Below the pieces are notes generated by a model. That model saw nothing but the letters and a program-made list of their open reading frames with translations, made no database searches and had not been told where the DNA came from. Made by a program: the position numbers and the translations under genes. Positions 45,220 through 52,523 of a stretch of 64,000 nt of DNA are shown here, one piece after another. Position 1 is the first letter of the stretch, and each line of letters opens with the position of its first letter. Source of the stretch: Sphingobacterium sp. SRCM116780 (GTDB taxonomy: Bacteria > Bacteroidota > Bacteroidia > Sphingobacteriales > Sphingobacteriaceae); contig NZ_CP090446.1 of NCBI RefSeq assembly GCF_021442025.1, forward strand, positions 372,001 through 436,000. Direction: 5' to 3'.

Positions 45220-45693
45220 ATGGCAGAAGTAACTTATTACACCGCAGAGGGATTACAAAAACTCAAGGAAGAGTTGCACTATCTTAAGACTGAAGGAAGA
45301 TCTCTTATCTCCAATGCAATAGCTGAGGCTCGAGATAAAGGAGATTTGTCTGAAAATGCAGAATATGATGCTGCAAAAGAAGCTCAAGGTTTACATGAAG
45401 CGAAAATCGCTAATTTGGAGAATACATTAGCTGGAGCACGATTGATTGATGAATCAAAATTAGACACATCAAAAGTATTAGCATTATCTATCGTAAAAAT
45501 TAAAAATAAGAAAAATGGCGCTGAAATGACTTATCAATTGGTTTCCGAAACAGAAGCGGATATGAAGTTGGGTAAGATTTCTGTTAAGTCACCTATTGCT
45601 AAAGGTTTACTTGGTAAATCAAAAGGCGATATTGCTTTAATAGATGTTCCTGCTGGTCAGATCGAATTCGAAATTATCGAAATTTCTAGATAA
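45220..45693 (+). CDS. greA: Transcript cleavage factor GreA
   Basis: The 157-residue protein has an N-terminal coiled coil with the catalytic acidic tip (ARDKGDLSENAEYDAAKEAQ) and a C-terminal FKBP-like domain (ISVKSPIAKGLLGKSKGD). It rescues backtracked RNA polymerase by cleaving the RNA 3' end. Length is typical. The leader of about 90 nt contains a strong hairpin, and a terminator follows. Confidence 0.97.
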   Translation: MAEVTYYTAEGLQKLKEELHYLKTEGRSLISNAIAEARDKGDLSENAEYDAAKEAQGLHEAKIANLENTLAGARLIDESKLDTSKVLALSIVKIKNKKNGAEMTYQLVSETEADMKLGKISVKSPIAKGLLGKSKGDIALIDVPAGQIEFEIIEISR

Positions 45694-45700
45694 AATATAA

Positions 45701-45727
45701 CGGTTATGTGCGGTTTTGCCATAACCG
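45701..45727 (+). repeat. Hairpin in the greA 3' region without T run
   Basis: CGGTTATG and CATAACCG flank an 11-base loop just after the greA stop. It may protect the mRNA 3' end. Confidence 0.5.
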
Positions 45728-45757
45728 CATGTTATTAAAACGTTATCTAAACATATT

Positions 45758-45786
45758 AAGGTTGCATTACATGCAGCCTTTTTTTA
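45758..45786 (+). terminator. greA terminator
   Basis: AAGGTTGCA pairs with TGCAGCCTT (one wobble) and is followed by T residues that run into the -7 box of the next gene. Confidence 0.8.
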
Positions 45787-45792
45787 TATTTG
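45762..45792 (+). promoter_or_regulatory. Promoter of the HIT gene, overlapping the greA terminator
   Basis: TTG at 45762-45764, a 20-bp spacer and TATATTTG at 45785-45792. The -33 element is in the left arm of the greA terminator hairpin and the spacer covers its right arm and T run. Confidence 0.5.
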
Positions 45793-45810
45793 TTTATAAA
45801 CAAATTGCAT

Positions 45811-46224
45811 ATGTCTACAATTTTTTCAAAAATAGTGTCGGGAGAAATTTCTGCTTATAAAGTCGCAGAAAGTAATGATTTTTTAGCTTTTTTAGATCTT
45901 AGCCCTTTGGCTAAAGGACATGTTTTAGTTATTCCAAAACGAGAGACTGACTATATCTTTGATATAAATGATGACGAGTATATGGCTCTTTGGGTTTTTT
46001 CAAAAATTGTTGCACAAGGTATTCAACGTGTTTTTCCTTGTAAAAAAATTGGAATCGCAGTAATTGGATTGGAAGTGGCGCATGCTCATATTCATTTAGT
46101 GCCATTGAATAATGTTTCAGATTTAAATTTCTCTGGACCAAGATTGTCTTTAACGAATGAAGAATTAACAGAAACCTCTGAAAAAATTAGAGAATCAATT
46201 ATCAATGTTACAGCTGATAATTAG
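45811..46224 (+). CDS. HIT-family (histidine triad) protein
   Basis: The 137-residue protein starts MSTIFSKIVSGEISAYKVAE and carries the triad motif HAHIHLVPLN and KGHVLVIPKRE. It belongs to the HINT branch of nucleotide hydrolases/transferases acting on adenosine phosphoramidates in the cytoplasm. I use the ATG at 45811; the earlier in-frame start at 45790 overlaps the -7 box. Confidence 0.93.
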   Translation: MSTIFSKIVSGEISAYKVAESNDFLAFLDLSPLAKGHVLVIPKRETDYIFDINDDEYMALWVFSKIVAQGIQRVFPCKKIGIAVIGLEVAHAHIHLVPLNNVSDLNFSGPRLSLTNEELTETSEKIRESIINVTADN

Positions 46225-46401
46225 TCAAAATGAACCTTATCTAAAAGTAGTATTTTAAATATAAATACAAAAAAAGACTATAATATATTATATCTTTGCA
46301 ATCTTATATAGAAATAATATATCTATATGGAATGTCATCATTAACAATAATATCAAAATGGCATTTTTCACGAAGTAAGTGAAGAACATAAAAAAGAAAT
46401 T

Positions 46402-47052
46402 ATGCAAGATCTTTTGTTGTCTTTTCAACAATTATTGAACCCAGAGGAATTACTAAGCTCTGGCGGTTTTTATTTAGTTTTACTAATTGTATTTGCTGAA
46501 ACAGGTTTATTTTTTGGTTTCTTTTTACCGGGGGATTATTTGCTATTTTTAGCTGGATTATTTTGTGCTTTAAATAAAATTCAAGTTGATATCGTTACCT
46601 TATGTGTGGGATTAGTCGGGTCTGGAGTTCTTGGGAATTTTGCAGGATATTGGTTTGGTTATCGAGCTGGGCCTATGCTCTTTAAAAGAAAGGATAGTCT
46701 CATATTTAAACGCAAATATGTGATAATGGCAGAGGAGTTTTATCATAAATATGGAGGTACAGCACTAATTATTGGTCGTTTTGTACCTATTGTCCGTACC
46801 TTTGCACCTATTTTTGCCGGAGTTGTTAAACTTGACTTTAAAAAATTTGTAATTTTTAATATTTCAGGAGCATTACTTTGGGTTCTAATATTAACCCTAT
46901 CTGGTTATTTCTTAGGAATTGAATTCCCTTGGATTATCAATTATGTAGAATATATCATCGTTGGATTAATTGCAGTTGCATTTTTACCAATTGTTATTAC
47001 GTTAATTAGACGTAGATTGAAAGAAAATAAAAACAAACAAAACATACAGTAA
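46402..47052 (+). CDS. DedA family membrane protein
   Basis: The 216-residue protein has four to five membrane segments and the DedA/VTT signature (ETGLFFGFFLPGDYLLFLAG, then IIGRFVPIVRTFAPIFAGVV). DedA proteins flip undecaprenyl phosphate or phospholipids across the inner membrane. The ppa gene starts 4 bp after its stop and the two further downstream genes follow at 8 and 5 bp, so dedA-ppa-corC-rsmE form one operon. Confidence 0.92.
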   Translation: MQDLLLSFQQLLNPEELLSSGGFYLVLLIVFAETGLFFGFFLPGDYLLFLAGLFCALNKIQVDIVTLCVGLVGSGVLGNFAGYWFGYRAGPMLFKRKDSLIFKRKYVIMAEEFYHKYGGTALIIGRFVPIVRTFAPIFAGVVKLDFKKFVIFNISGALLWVLILTLSGYFLGIEFPWIINYVEYIIVGLIAVAFLPIVITLIRRRLKENKNKQNIQ

Positions 47053-47056
47053 ATCA

Positions 47057-47599
47057 ATGAGTACACAAAATCCTTGGCATCAAGTATCTCCAGGTACTGA
47101 TGTGCCAAATTCAGTAAATGCAATTATTGAAATTTCAAATGGTTCAAAAGGTAAATATGAATTAGACAAAGAAACAGGACTTTTATTATTAGACCGTGTT
47201 TTGAGTTCTTCTGTTGTATATCCTGCAAATTACGGCTTTATCCCACAAACGTATTGTGATGATCATGATCCATTGGATATTTTAGTAATCTGTTCGGTTG
47301 ACATCCTTCCTTTAACCTTAGTAGAGGCACAAATTATTGGTGTGATGAATATGGTTGATGGCGGTGAACAAGATGATAAAATCATTGCAGTAGCTAAAAA
47401 TGATCCAGTTTATAACTATATTACGGATATTGAGCAACTTTCACCTCACAGTATGAAAGAAATTGTTCAATTCTTTGAAAGTTACAAAGCATTGGAGAAA
47501 AAGAATGTTGTTGTTGAAGGTGTTCAAGGACGTAAGAAAGCACAACAAATTCTATTGGATAGTATAGAATTGTACAAAAAAGAATTTGTTAACAAATAA
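47057..47599 (+). CDS. ppa: Inorganic pyrophosphatase (family I)
   Basis: The 180-residue protein has the catalytic stretch YPANYGFIPQTYCDDHDPLD and a metal-binding Asp triad around DHDPLDILVIC. It hydrolyses pyrophosphate released by biosynthesis. Normal length for the family. It lies in an operon with DedA and a CBS/CorC protein. Confidence 0.96.
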   Translation: MSTQNPWHQVSPGTDVPNSVNAIIEISNGSKGKYELDKETGLLLLDRVLSSSVVYPANYGFIPQTYCDDHDPLDILVICSVDILPLTLVEAQIIGVMNMVDGGEQDDKIIAVAKNDPVYNYITDIEQLSPHSMKEIVQFFESYKALEKKNVVVEGVQGRKKAQQILLDSIELYKKEFVNK

Positions 47600-47607
47600 A
47601 CCCCATA

Positions 47608-48921
47608 ATGGCTCTTGATATATTTTGGACGCTATTTCTAGTACTTGCAAATGGATTTTTCGTAGCAGCAGAGTTTGCTATTGTGAAAGTTCGTGCATCA
47701 CAAATTGAATTGCAAGCTAAGTCAGGTAGTAAAGTTGCGGCAATTGCAAAAAATATTACTGAGCATTTAGATGGTTATTTGGCAGCAACACAATTAGGTA
47801 TTACATTAGCCTCACTTGCTCTAGGTTGGGTAGGTGAAGCTGTAATGACACAAATTGTACATAACTTTTTCGGTTTGTTCAATATTGAGCTAAATGGACC
47901 TTGGTCCAAAAACTTAGGTCATATTTTAGCGTTTAGTATTATTACCGTACTTCATATTGTTTTTGGAGAATTAGCTCCTAAATCAATTGCTATACAAAAA
48001 CCTGTCGCTACTACCATGAAGATTGCGATTCCATTGCAAATCTTCTATTATGTGTTAAGACCATTTATTTGGGTTTTGAATGGCTTTGCTAATTTATTAC
48101 TTAAAGCAATAGGTATTAATATACATAGTGGTGAATCTTCGCACTCCTCAGAGGAGCTACAATATTTATTGGATAAAGGAAAAGAAAGTGGTGCTTTAGA
48201 TACTTCGGAACATGAGTTAATTAAGAATGTGTTCGATTTTAACGAACGTATTGTTAAAAATATTATGGTTCCCCGTACTAAAATCGTAGCAGTCGAAGAA
48301 ACTTGTGAAGCGACAGAATTCATTAATATGGTGACCGAAGAAGGGTATTCTCGTATTCCTATTTACGAAGATAGTATAGATCAAATTGTTGGTATTGTCC
48401 ATACCAAAGATATTCTGCCTATTGTCATGAAAGGTAAAGAAGTAGTGTTGAAAGATATCATGCGTAAACCTTACTTTATTCCTGAAACGAAAAAAATAAA
48501 TGATTTGATGGCTGAATTTCAATTGAAAAGAATTCAGTTAGCGATTGTTTTAGATGAATTTGGAGGAACAGCTGGTATGGTCACATTGGAAGACATTGTA
48601 GAAGAACTTGTTGGTGAGATCCAAGATGAATATGATGAAGAAACACCAGTAGTGGAGCGTATTTCTGAAAATGAATATATGGTTGATGCTGGTGCGAGTA
48701 TTCATGATGTCAATGAATTCCTGCCATTAGAATTACCAGAGAGTCAAGATTATGATACTGTTTCGGGATTGGTGAGTGATTTCTTTGATAAAATTCCAGA
48801 AGTAGGGGAGTATAAAGAAGTATTTGGATATACATTTACCATTATTCGTAAGACACAACAGAATATTGAATTTGTGAAATTGGAATTGGTAGAATCTATG
48901 AATGACGATCAAGATGATTAA
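47608..48921 (+). CDS. CNNM/HlyC-type membrane protein with CBS pair and CorC domain
   Basis: The 437-residue protein has a DUF21 membrane part (about 1-190; ATQLGITLASLALGWVGEA, FGELAPKSIAIQKP) and two CBS domains (about 205-330; IMVPRTKIVAVEE, IVLDEFGGTAGMVTLEDIVE). A CorC_HlyC domain follows (about 345-430; GLVSDFFDKIPEVGEY). Relatives take part in Mg2+ or Co2+ resistance/export; the name hemolysin in older annotations is misleading. Confidence 0.92.
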   Translation: MALDIFWTLFLVLANGFFVAAEFAIVKVRASQIELQAKSGSKVAAIAKNITEHLDGYLAATQLGITLASLALGWVGEAVMTQIVHNFFGLFNIELNGPWSKNLGHILAFSIITVLHIVFGELAPKSIAIQKPVATTMKIAIPLQIFYYVLRPFIWVLNGFANLLLKAIGINIHSGESSHSSEELQYLLDKGKESGALDTSEHELIKNVFDFNERIVKNIMVPRTKIVAVEETCEATEFINMVTEEGYSRIPIYEDSIDQIVGIVHTKDILPIVMKGKEVVLKDIMRKPYFIPETKKINDLMAEFQLKRIQLAIVLDEFGGTAGMVTLEDIVEELVGEIQDEYDEETPVVERISENEYMVDAGASIHDVNEFLPLELPESQDYDTVSGLVSDFFDKIPEVGEYKEVFGYTFTIIRKTQQNIEFVKLELVESMNDDQDD

Positions 48922-48926
48922 TACCT

Positions 48927-49643
48927 ATGCAACTTTTTTTTACAGAAGAGATTAAACCCGATTTTAAGAATTTCATCTTAAGTGAAGAAGAAAGTAAGCA
49001 TGCCATTCGTGTTCTTCGCCTTCAAGTAGGAGATGGGGTTCACTTAATGGATGGCCGTGGTGGATTGTATGAAGCAGAAATTTTAGATCCTCATCCTAAA
49101 AGAACTGTTTTAACGATTTTAAATGTACAGGAAAACTATCAACAGTCTTCCTATCATTTGCATATTGCAGTAGCACCAACTAAAAATATAGACCGTTTTG
49201 AATGGTTTTTAGAAAAGGCTACTGAAATTGGTATTCAAGAAATTACTCCCTTGATATGTGAACATTCAGAACGAAAAGAGGTTAAATTGGATCGCCTGAA
49301 TAAAGTGATCATTTCAGCAATAAAACAATCATTAAAAGCTTATATCCCCAAATTGAACCCCGCTATTAGCTTTAATGAGTTCTGCAAACAGCAAGAAAAT
49401 ACAAATGCTATTAAAACAATAGCACATTGTACCGATAGTGAAAAGAAATATTTAAATCAAGTTTTGACACCTAAAAAGACTTATATTGTACTGATTGGTC
49501 CAGAAGGAGATTTTTCAACAACAGAAATTGAACAGGCTCTAAAAATGGGCTATCAACCGATCTCTTTGGGAGAGGCTCGATTAAGAACCGAAACTGCAGC
49601 TTTAACTTCCTGTATGGAAGTTTCACTACTAAATAGAGCATAA
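48927..49643 (+). CDS. rsmE: 16S rRNA (uracil1498-N3)-methyltransferase
   Basis: The 238-residue SPOUT methyltransferase shows HAIRVLRLQVGD at the N-terminus, KATEIGIQEITPLICEHSER, and the knot motif IGPEGDFSTTEIEQAL with LGEARLRTETAA. It methylates U1498 of 16S rRNA. It is the last gene of the dedA-ppa operon; its stop lies in the left arm of the terminator. Confidence 0.95.
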   Translation: MQLFFTEEIKPDFKNFILSEEESKHAIRVLRLQVGDGVHLMDGRGGLYEAEILDPHPKRTVLTILNVQENYQQSSYHLHIAVAPTKNIDRFEWFLEKATEIGIQEITPLICEHSERKEVKLDRLNKVIISAIKQSLKAYIPKLNPAISFNEFCKQQENTNAIKTIAHCTDSEKKYLNQVLTPKKTYIVLIGPEGDFSTTEIEQALKMGYQPISLGEARLRTETAALTSCMEVSLLNRA

Positions 49644-49680
49644 AAAAACCACTTTTCAAAAGTGGTTTTTTTTATGCTCT
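49635..49680. terminator. Terminator overlapping the rsmE stop
   Basis: A near palindrome of about 22-bp arms, AGAGCATAAAAAAACCACTT with its complement, differs by one base in the length of the A/T tract. It works in both directions. Confidence 0.9.
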
Positions 49681-49768
49681 ATCGTTTAATTCTTTGAAAT
49701 TGTCCTTTGAAGAAGGATCTTGAAAACGCTGAGTTTATGCCTCTTGCCACATAGCTTGGTTGTTGGCA

Positions 49769-50245
49769 TTATTTAATGATAACAGCATCTGTAATCATGA
49801 TTTCTGAATTACCTTTTAAAGGATCTTTATTAAAAACCATTTTTCCTTTTAGCTTCACAGGATCTTCTGTAAATTTAATGGCATCTCCCTTTATAAAAAC
49901 TTCTACCATTGGAGGAATTCCGTTAGATCCACAAAACATACATTGTGCTACTGGTAATACTGAAATCATAAAATTTTTATGTGTTCTTCCACTTGTTAAT
50001 GGCACCATATAACCAGGGATCTCAACAATTTTATTTTCTAAAGATTTCAGTTCTGTTGGATAAAAAGGTGTATAAACCTTTTTACTTCCATTGTAAGAAA
50101 CTTTGTAAGCCATCTTGTCAATAGCTTCCCATGTTTTATTCATCATTGAGGTATGGTCAGGTACATTTGGATCACGACCGATTTGTGCACTCGCAGTAAA
50201 GCTGATGATCAATAGTAAACTAAAGAATGTGAATATTTTTTTCAT
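49769..50245 (-). CDS. Exported DUF3299-like protein, third gene of an ABC module
   Basis: The 158-residue protein has a signal peptide (1-20, ending ASA) and a single domain with KIVEIPGYMVPLTSG, MISVLPVAQCMFCGSNGIPP and PVKLKGKMVFNKDP. This pattern resembles DUF3299, but with CMFCG where many relatives have a His or Pro-rich stretch. It starts 6 bp after the permease stop, so it is the periplasmic partner in the same operon. Two nearby cysteines and the His-rich permease suggest metal binding. Confidence 0.7.
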   Translation of the reverse strand: MKKIFTFFSLLLIISFTASAQIGRDPNVPDHTSMMNKTWEAIDKMAYKVSYNGSKKVYTPFYPTELKSLENKIVEIPGYMVPLTSGRTHKNFMISVLPVAQCMFCGSNGIPPMVEVFIKGDAIKFTEDPVKLKGKMVFNKDPLKGNSEIMITDAVIIK

Positions 50246-50251
50246 TATATA

Positions 50252-51604
50252 TTAATTGTTCGATAAAATATGCGATATAGTCGTCTTGTATGCTTTAATA
50301 GCAGGAATCAAAGCCGAAAAGATACCTATAAGACAAGCTAATAGAATAAAGACTAGTTCTGATGGATTAAGTTTAAAAGCGCTTATAAAATCGGCACTTT
50401 GACTTGTTTGTAAACTGATATAGTAAAGTACAATATGTGCGATAATGAGACCTATAAAACCGCCTATTACTGTAATTACTAAGCCTTCCAAGATCACTAA
50501 TGAAAACAATTTCAACTTGGAAGCTCCTAATGTACGCATGACTGCTAGGTCATACTTACGCTGTTTTAAAGCCGTATAAAGGCTTATGAAAACACTTAAT
50601 CCAGCAATGGCCATAATGATATAAGCCAGTATTTTCAATGAATCAATCCCTACGCCTAATAAAGAAAATAAACGTGTACTTTCCATAGCAGGGGAGGCTG
50701 CCTGCATTTGGGTGTTTTGGGCGATGTATCTCGGCAATATAGCGATAGCAGCAGGTGATTGGTATTGTACTAATAATGCGGTAATTTCTAAACCTGAGGA
50801 CTGTATCATGTCTGCACCGATTGATTTCACAATAACTTCTCCTTCTTGTGGAGTTTCATGTGTATGATCATGTTCTTCATCTACTATTTCTCCATGATGA
50901 TGGAGGTAGGCATCTCTTGTCTCTTCTAGGTCTTCTTTCGCTTCTATTTCTTTCGGAGTTAATGTCGTTTGATGATCATCTGTATGCGCAATACCATGAA
51001 CATCCCAAACACTCGCTAAACTTGTTAAGATTAAATTATCTGTAATATTATCATTATGTTTTAATATACCAACAATCGTGAAGGGGTGCTCGTCGTGGCT
51101 ATGACCATCTTTGCTCAGTCCATGAGAACTATGGATCTGATCACCAATTTTAAGATTTTGTTTGCGTGCAACGTCGGTTCCAATAACCACGTCGAAGTCT
51201 TTTTGAAACAATTTACCTCGTTCAACTTTGGTTTCATAGAGTGTAAGAAAACTAGTATCCGTACCCACGATGCGGTGCCCTTTATAATTATCTCCTAAAG
51301 ATACAGGTACTGCTAATTTAACCAATGGGTTATGTTGTATTTTTTCAGCTTCCACTAGAGGGATATTCCCTGTCGGGTTATCGATGTGATAAACACTAGA
51401 TAATATCAACTGTAATGGACTCCCTTTGGCCCCAATTACTAAATCAATATGTTTACTATTATTTTCAAGTTGTTTTTCAAAACTATCACTGGTAATCGAT
51501 AGGACACATAATATCGCTACACCAAAAGCAGTGAGTAAAATACTGAGTACTGTCGATCCTGTTTGTTTACTGATGTTTTTCCAGACTAATTGAATGGTAT
51601 TCAT
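50252..51604 (-). CDS. FtsX/MacB-type ABC permease with histidine-rich periplasmic loop
   Basis: The 450-residue protein has an N-terminal membrane segment (about 17-37), a large periplasmic domain, and three membrane segments at the end (about 320-440; RKYDLAVMRTLGASKLKLFS). Residues 158-249 contain 15 histidines with many Asp and Glu residues (DGHSHDEHPF, HHHGEIVDEEHDHTHE). This points to Zn, Cu or Ni binding. It is encoded 8 bp after its ATPase and 6 bp before a DUF3299-like protein. Metal handling is an inference from composition and context. Confidence 0.85.
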   Translation of the reverse strand: MNTIQLVWKNISKQTGSTVLSILLTAFGVAILCVLSITSDSFEKQLENNSKHIDLVIGAKGSPLQLILSSVYHIDNPTGNIPLVEAEKIQHNPLVKLAVPVSLGDNYKGHRIVGTDTSFLTLYETKVERGKLFQKDFDVVIGTDVARKQNLKIGDQIHSSHGLSKDGHSHDEHPFTIVGILKHNDNITDNLILTSLASVWDVHGIAHTDDHQTTLTPKEIEAKEDLEETRDAYLHHHGEIVDEEHDHTHETPQEGEVIVKSIGADMIQSSGLEITALLVQYQSPAAIAILPRYIAQNTQMQAASPAMESTRLFSLLGVGIDSLKILAYIIMAIAGLSVFISLYTALKQRKYDLAVMRTLGASKLKLFSLVILEGLVITVIGGFIGLIIAHIVLYYISLQTSQSADFISAFKLNPSELVFILLACLIGIFSALIPAIKAYKTTISHILSNN

Positions 51605-51612
51605 ACTATTTT

Positions 51613-52287
51613 TTATTTAGGATTGATGAAGTTTAGGTCGTAGGTATTGGAGAAGCTATTTTTAATTCTTTTATCATGGGTAGCAATTAAGAGTGTGGCT
51701 CCTTGTTGATTAGCGATTTCCATTAATAAGGATAAAACACGTTCTGTATTTCGATCGTCTAAAGAAGCTGTGGGTTCATCAGCAATTAAAAGAACTGGCT
51801 TATTGATAACAGCGCGAGCAATAGCTGCACGTTGCAATTGTCCTCTACTCAATTCATTGGGATAAGCATTTGCTTTGTCCGCTAATTGAAGGCGATCTAA
51901 CACGTTTAATATTTCCGTTGTATCTATCCTTTTTTTAGCAAGGGATTGTGCTAATTTAATGTTTTCAAGAATCGTTAGGTTTTTCAATAAATGTGCTTCT
52001 TGAAAGATGAAGCCAATATGTTGTGACCGAAATTGGTCTAATCTTGAAGAATTTAAATAGTAAATATCTTCCTGACTAATGATGACCTTTCCTTGATTAG
52101 GCTTCGAGAGTCCCCCCAACAGATGGAGTAAAGTCGTTTTTCCTGTTCCTGAATCTCCTAAGAGAAGACTATGCTGTCCTTTTTGAACAAGAATAGGAGG
52201 AAATTGAATCGGTAAGCTACCTTTATATTGGAAGGAAAGTTCTTGCGTTTCTACTATATAATTCGTCTGCATCGTATGATCATTCAT
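51613..52287 (-). CDS. LolD/MacB-type ABC ATPase
   Basis: The 224-residue protein has Walker A LLGDSGTGKTTLLH (about 43-56), signature LSRGQLQRAAIARA and Walker B LLIADEPTASLDD. The signature has LSRGQ in place of LSGGQ, as also occurs in relatives. It drives the FtsX-type permease encoded next. A start at the second Met (52272) is equally possible. An ATAAC-N7-GTTAT palindrome lies upstream at 52319-52335. Confidence 0.9.
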   Translation of the reverse strand: MNDHTMQTNYIVETQELSFQYKGSLPIQFPPILVQKGQHSLLLGDSGTGKTTLLHLLGGLSKPNQGKVIISQEDIYYLNSSRLDQFRSQHIGFIFQEAHLLKNLTILENIKLAQSLAKKRIDTTEILNVLDRLQLADKANAYPNELSRGQLQRAAIARAVINKPVLLIADEPTASLDDRNTERVLSLLMEIANQQGATLLIATHDKRIKNSFSNTYDLNFINPK

Positions 52288-52523
52288 TCAAATGATAAAT
52301 TTAACCTAATTCTTGCATATAACTAGAATTGTTATGACATTATTACATCCTATGTTTCTTAAGTATTAAGTAGTTCGTTTCTTAACATTTTACCTGTTAA
52401 TCTTTTGTTAATCTATGAAAACACGCTCAGGCTACAGAGAGGTGGTTGTTAACAATTTATTAATACGACGCTAATATAATGGTAATCCTAATCTAATATA
52501 GAGATAATACTACGGTAATAGAT
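52288..52523. promoter_or_regulatory. Divergent regulatory region with palindrome and direct repeat
   Basis: ATAAC-N7-GTTAT (52319-52335) lies 32 bp before the ABC ATPase start. TGTTAAT-N4-TGTTAAT (52395-52412) is a direct repeat with an 11-bp period, as expected for an OmpR/PhoB-type site, 112 bp before the receptor start. TTGTTAACAA near 52446-52455 is a further palindrome. A TAGATTTG box at 52519-52526 overlaps the TTG start of the receptor. Confidence 0.4.
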
